Positions 59,534-64,000 of a stretch of 64,000 nt of DNA are shown piece by piece; the stretch's first letter is position 1, and the number at the start of each line of letters is the position of its first letter. The notes under the pieces are model-generated. The model had not been told where the DNA came from. It saw only the letters and a list, made by a program, of their open reading frames with translations, and made no database searches. Source of the DNA: Buttiauxella brennerae ATCC 51605 (GTDB lineage Bacteria > Pseudomonadota > Gammaproteobacteria > Enterobacterales > Enterobacteriaceae); NCBI RefSeq assembly GCF_001654925.1, contig NZ_LXER01000007.1, forward strand, positions 62,001 through 126,000. The letters are read 5' to 3'. The position numbers and the translations under genes were made by a program.

Positions 59534-60580
59534 TCAGCGTCCAGCCTTCAACTTCTGATAATACGACTCGTAAATCGCACTCGCATCACCCACATCGTTC
59601 TGCCACTCACCGTTTTTCAGCACGGCTTCGTCCGGGTACAGCGTCTTATCGCCAGACACTTCTTTTGGCAGCAGTTTACGTGCTTCAAGATTTGGCGTCG
59701 GGTAGCCGATCGTTTCTGCTACTTGTTTTGCCACATCCGGGCGCAGCAGGAAGTTAATCAGTTTCAGCGCACCGTCGACGTTTTTAGCATTTGCCGGAAT
59801 AGATAGGTTATCCATCCAGAAAATCCCGCCTTCTTTTGGCCAGACAATTTCCAGTGGCGTGCCCGACTGGCGTGCGACATACGCAGAACCGTTCCACACC
59901 ATACCGAGATTCACTTCGCCTTCCATAAACGGGTTGGCTGGGTTATCTGAGTTAAATGCCGCCACGTTTGGCATCAGTTTTTGCAGCTCGTGGTAAGCCG
60001 CCTCAATCTCTTTTGGATCGGTGGTATTGCCGGAATAACCCAGTTTACGCAGCGCCACCTGGAACACTTCACGTGCATCATCAGTCATCAACAGGCTTTG
60101 CTTATATTCCGGTTTCCACAAATCGGCCCAACTGGTGATGGTTTTCGGGTCTATGGCGTCGCTATTAACGCCAATCGCTGTCGCACCCCAGATATAAGGA
60201 ATGGAATAGTCGTTATTTGGATCGAAGGGCTTGTTGAGCATTTCCGGATCGAGATTCTTGAAGTTGCTCAGTTTGCTTTTGTCGATCTTCTGGAGCATAC
60301 CTTCATTGCGCATTTTCGCGACAAAGTAGGTCGATGGCACCACTAAATCGTAGGCACCTTCTTTATAAGTTTTCAGTTTGGCGTACATAGTTTCATTCGA
60401 CTCGTAAGTCGAATAAATCACCTTAATACCGGTTTCTTTAGTGAACTGTTCAAGCAGGCCGGGTGGCACATACTCGGTCCAGTTATAGAAGTAGATCGTC
60501 TTGCTATCGTCGGCATGTGCAGCGCCCATACCCAGTACCAGAACGCCCGCAGCGAGCAGGTGGCGTGGCCATTTAGTCAT
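59534..60580 (-). CDS. potD: Spermidine/putrescine-binding periplasmic protein PotD
   Basis: The substrate-binding protein of the PotABCD importer, preferring spermidine. It has 348 residues, the E. coli length. A signal peptide (MTKWPRHLLAAGVLVLGMGAAHA) is followed by DDSKTIYFYNWTEYVPPGLLEQFTKETGIKV. Polyamine-binding aromatic and acidic residues typical of the family (for example WTEY, STYES) are present. The start overlaps the potC stop by 4 bases. Last gene of the operon. Confidence 0.97.
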   Translation of the reverse strand: MTKWPRHLLAAGVLVLGMGAAHADDSKTIYFYNWTEYVPPGLLEQFTKETGIKVIYSTYESNETMYAKLKTYKEGAYDLVVPSTYFVAKMRNEGMLQKIDKSKLSNFKNLDPEMLNKPFDPNNDYSIPYIWGATAIGVNSDAIDPKTITSWADLWKPEYKQSLLMTDDAREVFQVALRKLGYSGNTTDPKEIEAAYHELQKLMPNVAAFNSDNPANPFMEGEVNLGMVWNGSAYVARQSGTPLEIVWPKEGGIFWMDNLSIPANAKNVDGALKLINFLLRPDVAKQVAETIGYPTPNLEARKLLPKEVSGDKTLYPDEAVLKNGEWQNDVGDASAIYESYYQKLKAGR

Positions 60581-61362
60581 TTTAACGTCCCCTGAGTTTT
60601 ATCACGAAGAATAAGCTGACTGGCAACGACCAGGACCAGCGAGAGTACCAACAGAATGGTAGCAAGTGCATTCACCTCGGGTGAAACACCGACCTTCACC
60701 ATTGAGTAAATCTTCAACGGTAAAATTTCATAACTTGGCCCGGTGACGAACGAAGAAACCACTACATCGTCCATTGAGAGCGTAAAACTGAGCAGCCAGC
60801 CTGCGGCAACGGCAGGCATCGCGAGTGGCAAAAGGATCTTGCGCAGAATCGTCAACTCGCTGGCACCTAAATCTTTCGCTGCTTCTAACATGCGCACATC
60901 AAAGCCTTTCAAGCGGGAATAGACGGTCACCACCACAAATGGCAGGCAGAAGGTGATATGCGAGAACAGCAGCGACCAGAAGCCAAGCGAAACGCCCAGC
61001 AGCATAAACAGCACCAGCAGTGAAATTGCCATCACGATATCGGGCGACATCATCACCACAAACAGCATACCGCTGACGAAAGGTTTGCCGCGAAAACGGT
61101 AGCGGTATAACGCCACCGCCGTTAACGAGCCAATTAACGTGGCCGCAGTGGCAGAAAACACCGCCATAGTCAGCGAGTGTTGTGCGGCTTGCAACAGGCT
61201 GTCGTTGTTCATCAGCAGGCTGTACCACTTACCGGTAAAGCCTTGCCAGTTGATACCGAAACGCGAACTGTTAAATGAGTTGACGATCAAAATGATAATC
61301 GGAATGTACAGATACGCGTAAATGGCGGTCATAAAGCCGCCACGGAGCAGGCGACCAATCAT
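60577..61362 (-). CDS. potC: Spermidine/putrescine ABC transporter permease PotC
   Basis: An inner-membrane subunit. It has 261 residues (E. coli 264) and about six helices. [31 protein letters not shown] matches the family start at ATG 61362. The EAA loop EAAKDLGASELTILRKILLPLAMPAV contacts the ATPase PotA. The longer frame up to 61587 lies inside potB and is rejected. The C-terminus DKTQGTLK is slightly shorter than in E. coli. Confidence 0.96.
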   Translation of the reverse strand: MIGRLLRGGFMTAIYAYLYIPIIILIVNSFNSSRFGINWQGFTGKWYSLLMNNDSLLQAAQHSLTMAVFSATAATLIGSLTAVALYRYRFRGKPFVSGMLFVVMMSPDIVMAISLLVLFMLLGVSLGFWSLLFSHITFCLPFVVVTVYSRLKGFDVRMLEAAKDLGASELTILRKILLPLAMPAVAAGWLLSFTLSMDDVVVSSFVTGPSYEILPLKIYSMVKVGVSPEVNALATILLVLSLVLVVASQLILRDKTQGTLK

Positions 61363-62216
61363 TCTAATTCCACCTTCTTGTTTAACAGGCTGGCGGCACG
61401 CCAATAAATCAGCAGCATCAGCCCCATCACCAGCGTAAGGGTAATGCTGGTGGCTGCACCAAACGGCCAGTCGCGGATATTCAGGAACTGGCTTTTTATC
61501 ACGTTGCCGATCAGCAGGTTTTTCGCGCCACCCATCAGGTCGGACACATAAAACAGCCCCATCGCAGGCAGCATGACCAGTAGACAACCGGCAATAATTC
61601 CTGGCATAGTGAGTGGAACAATAATGCGGATAAACGTCTGTAGTTTGCTGGCCCCCAAATCGCGCGCCGCTTCCAGTAGCGGTTTATCGAGTTTTTCGAT
61701 ACTCGAGTAGAGCGGCATCACCATAAATGGCAGCAGGATATAAACCAGCCCAAGGATCACCGCACTTTCGGTGTACATGATGCGAATCGGAGTATCTATT
61801 ACGCCGAGCCACAGCAAGAACGCGTTCAGGTAGCCTTTGGTGCTGAGGAAAATTTTAAGCCCATAAATGCGAATGAGTGAGTTCGTCCAGAACGGAACAA
61901 TCAGTAAAAACAGCAGCAATGGGCGCACGCGCTCTGGCAAGCGCGCGAGGAACCAGGCAAACGGATAACCCAGCACCAGGCAGGCGAGGGTCGCAATCAC
62001 CGCCATATTCAGCGAATGCAGCAGCACTTGCGCATACAGCGGGTCGGCAAGTCGGGTGTAGTTGTCCAGCGTGAAAACCATGCTGACGAAATGGGCATCA
62101 TCACGTGTCAGGAAACTGGTCCCGATGATCATCAGGTTAGGCAGGAACACAAACAGCACCAGCCAACCGACGATGGTGGCGATCACCATGTTCTGGAATT
62201 TACGCGAGCTCTTCAT
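61359..62216 (-). CDS. potB: Spermidine/putrescine ABC transporter permease PotB
   Basis: An inner-membrane subunit pairing with PotC. It has 285 residues, with six predicted helices and an EAA loop [30 protein letters not shown] 62216 ([29 protein letters not shown]) is used. It overlaps the potA stop by 17 bases. The frame open to 62312 would lie within potA. Its stop overlaps the potC start by 4 bases. Confidence 0.95.
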   Translation of the reverse strand: MKSSRKFQNMVIATIVGWLVLFVFLPNLMIIGTSFLTRDDAHFVSMVFTLDNYTRLADPLYAQVLLHSLNMAVIATLACLVLGYPFAWFLARLPERVRPLLLFLLIVPFWTNSLIRIYGLKIFLSTKGYLNAFLLWLGVIDTPIRIMYTESAVILGLVYILLPFMVMPLYSSIEKLDKPLLEAARDLGASKLQTFIRIIVPLTMPGIIAGCLLVMLPAMGLFYVSDLMGGAKNLLIGNVIKSQFLNIRDWPFGAATSITLTLVMGLMLLIYWRAASLLNKKVELE

Positions 62217-63336
62217 CTGCCAGCACAACCTCCCAACTTTCAACCCAGTTAATCGCCATTTTTTGATTGAGCGTGTGGTCAAAATCCGGGTCATCTTCAT
62301 TAAAGAATTCACTGACCATCACCATTTTGCCGTTTTCAAGCTCGACGTTAGATTCCAGCGTCATGCCTTTATAGTTTCGTTCACGCACATAACCAATCAA
62401 GCCATCGGCAATGTGGGTGTCACTAATTTCTTCAACACGCAGATCTTCCGGGCGCAACAGTACTTTTAACCGCTGCCCGGTAGTGACCGGCATGTTCGCG
62501 TAAATATGGCATTCGCGGCCTTCAACGTTTGCCAGCACGCGCTGTTCATCAATACGCTCAATGACGACGGCATCGAAGATATTAATCTCACCGATGAAAC
62601 TCGCCACGAACAGGTTCTTCGGCTCTTCGTAAATTTCACGCGGTGTGCCGTCTTGTTCAATTCGACCATCGCGCATCACCACAATCCGGTCGGACATGGT
62701 TAAGGCCTCTTCCTGGTCGTGAGTCACGAACACAAAGGTGATACCGAGCTTACGCTGGAGCGCTTTTAATTCGTTTTGCATCTGCTTGCGCAGTTTGTAA
62801 TCGAGCGCTGAGAGCGATTCATCAAGCAGTAACAGGCGTGGTTTATTGACCACCGCCCGCGCAATCGCCACACGCTGTTGCTGGCCGCCAGATAACTGAT
62901 GCGGCTTACGCTGGGCAAACTCCTCAAGTTGCACCATTTTCAACGCGTCCGTCACGCGCGGCGATATCTCGGCCGCAGGCGTTTTCTGCATTCTTAAACC
63001 GAATGCCACGTTTTCAAAAACGGTCATGTGAGGGAAAAGGGCGTAGCTCTGGAAGACGGTGTTGACGTGGCGATGTTCAGCCGGAACGCGCGTAATGTCG
63101 AGGTTCTCAAGCGAGATAGTCCCGGAATCAACGCTTTCCAGCCCGGCGATTAAGCGTAGCACAGTGGTTTTGCCACAGCCGGAAGGGCCCAGGAGCGTCA
63201 GGAATTCACCATCACTAATGGTGAGAGATAAATCAGAAATAACGGTTTTACCATCAAAGCTCTTTCTTACTCCCACCAGTTCTACCAGCGGAGAGAGCGA
63301 ACATTGCTGTTTATTCAATTTTTTACGCTGTCCCAT
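62200..63336 (-). CDS. potA: Spermidine/putrescine ABC transporter ATPase PotA
   Basis: It has 378 residues, the E. coli length. Walker [10 protein letters not shown], the Q-loop [13 protein letters not shown], the signature [15 protein letters not shown], Walker [13 protein letters not shown] and the H-loop [15 protein letters not shown] are followed by a TOBE-type C-terminal domain ending [17 protein letters not shown] 63336 ([10 protein letters not shown]) matches E. coli. An in-frame upstream ATG at 63384 would add 16 residues. First gene of potABCD, divergent from pepT. Confidence 0.97.
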   Translation of the reverse strand: MGQRKKLNKQQCSLSPLVELVGVRKSFDGKTVISDLSLTISDGEFLTLLGPSGCGKTTVLRLIAGLESVDSGTISLENLDITRVPAEHRHVNTVFQSYALFPHMTVFENVAFGLRMQKTPAAEISPRVTDALKMVQLEEFAQRKPHQLSGGQQQRVAIARAVVNKPRLLLLDESLSALDYKLRKQMQNELKALQRKLGITFVFVTHDQEEALTMSDRIVVMRDGRIEQDGTPREIYEEPKNLFVASFIGEINIFDAVVIERIDEQRVLANVEGRECHIYANMPVTTGQRLKVLLRPEDLRVEEISDTHIADGLIGYVRERNYKGMTLESNVELENGKMVMVSEFFNEDDPDFDHTLNQKMAINWVESWEVVLADEELA

Positions 63337-63629
63337 ATAAGACGCATCAAATTGCGGGCTGATGCGGGGTTTGTGATTAACCACCTTGCGGTTTCTGCAC
63401 GTGTTTAAGTAAGGGCTGGCATTCTACGGCAAAGCATTGATATCGCCAATCCTTGATACTTTCCTGGGGTTTGATTATGAATATGTTTAAAGCAGCAAAC
63501 ACCAAATCCACTCGCATTGCATTACATTCGTGACTATTTTCAACACTACCAGGCTAAAAGTGACCTAACGCAATATTTGCATCTGTGGCTTACTGATAAT
63601 GAAGTCACAAAAATTGAGGGTAGCGCGAC
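63337..63629. other. Divergent gap between potA and pepT
   Basis: A 293-base A/T-rich region that should contain the potABCD and pepT promoters. I could not assign -35/-10 pairs or regulator sites with confidence. A half FNR-like TTGAT occurs twice, without its partner. No gene is visible. Confidence 0.4.
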
Positions 63630-64000
63630 ATGGATAAATTACTTGAACGTTTCTTACATTATGTCTCTTTGGATACGCAGTCCAAATCCGGCGTAAAGCA
63701 AGTTCCCAGCACTGAAGGCCAGTGGAAGTTGTTGCGGTTACTAAAAGAACAAATGGAAGAGATGGGTTTGGTGAATGTGACCATTGCTGAGCATGGCACA
63801 GTCATGGGAACACTTCCGTCTACCGTCGATAAAAAAGTCCCGCCCATTGGCTTTATCTCTCATGTGGATACCGCGCCTGATTTTTCGGGTAAAAATGTCA
63901 ATCCGCAAATTGTTGAAAACTATCGCGGTGGCGATATTGCGCTCGGTATTGGCGATGAAGTGCTCTCCCCGGTGATGTTCCCCGTGCTGCACCAGTTACT
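63630..64000 (+). CDS. pepT: Peptidase T (tripeptidase), 5' part
   Basis: A zinc aminotripeptidase of the M20 family. The first 123 codons are present and the frame is open at the window end. [35 protein letters not shown] matches E. coli PepT. The metal motif [11 protein letters not shown] (His-x-Asp) and [30 protein letters not shown] are typical. ATG 63630 is preceded by attgagggtagcgcgac. Divergent from potA. Confidence 0.96.
   Translation, partial: MDKLLERFLHYVSLDTQSKSGVKQVPSTEGQWKLLRLLKEQMEEMGLVNVTIAEHGTVMGTLPSTVDKKVPPIGFISHVDTAPDFSGKNVNPQIVENYRGGDIALGIGDEVLSPVMFPVLHQL

Overview
The window is a stretch of chromosome from a member of the Enterobacteriaceae. It is closely collinear with the 24-25 min region of Escherichia coli K-12, but it is clearly not E. 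coli: proteins are similar rather than identical, extra genes are present, and ERIC repeats are scattered through it. I cannot name the genus from the sequence alone. Almost every gene can be identified by order, length and motifs. No tRNA, rRNA, CRISPR array, prophage, insertion sequence or transposase gene was seen.

Layout. 1-2773: end of yceH, mviM, and murJ (lipid II flippase). 2892-3371: a cold-shock-domain gene that E. coli lacks at this place. 3435-15148: the flagellar rod/hook cluster, flgN-flgM-flgA on the minus strand and flgBCDEFGHIJ then flgKL on the plus strand. An FlhDC-like box lies between flgA and flgB, and sigma-28 promoters precede flgM and flgK. 15358-20860: rne with a long leader, rluC and yceF. 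21126-27377: the yceD-rpmF-plsX-fabH-fabD-fabG-acpP-fabF block for ribosome assembly and fatty-acid/phospholipid synthesis. 27487-31763: pabC-mltG-tmk-holB-ycfH. 32064-33497: ptsG with conserved CRP, Mlc and SgrS-target sequences. 33783-38538: fhuE, hinT, ycfL, lpoB, thiK. 38554-42461: nagZ, ycfP, ndh, ycfJ.

42503-46947 is the main accessory block relative to E. coli: a Gfo/Idh/MocA-type oxidoreductase, an IutA-type ferric-aerobactin receptor, and a divergent siderophore-interacting reductase sharing a Fur-box-like control region. No aerobactin synthesis genes accompany it in this window. The E. coli order then resumes: comR/bhsA, ldtC, mfd, (relic), ycfT, lolCDE, nagK, cobB, the potABCD spermidine/putrescine operon read on the minus strand, and the start of pepT at the right edge.

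The most unusual signals are small-scale. Five ERIC or ERIC-derived elements occur: one encodes the last ~20 codons of plsX, one carries a ~70-base multi-hairpin insertion just upstream of flgK, and one is internally deleted. There is also an eight-copy perfect heptanucleotide tandem repeat just after fhuE, a 3' remnant of a glycerophosphodiesterase-like gene between mfd and ycfT, and a yceD promoter placed so close to the start codon that the mRNA should be nearly leaderless. I found no clearly new multi-gene system. The cold-shock-domain gene and the orphan iutA/reductase module are the best candidates for undescribed biology.
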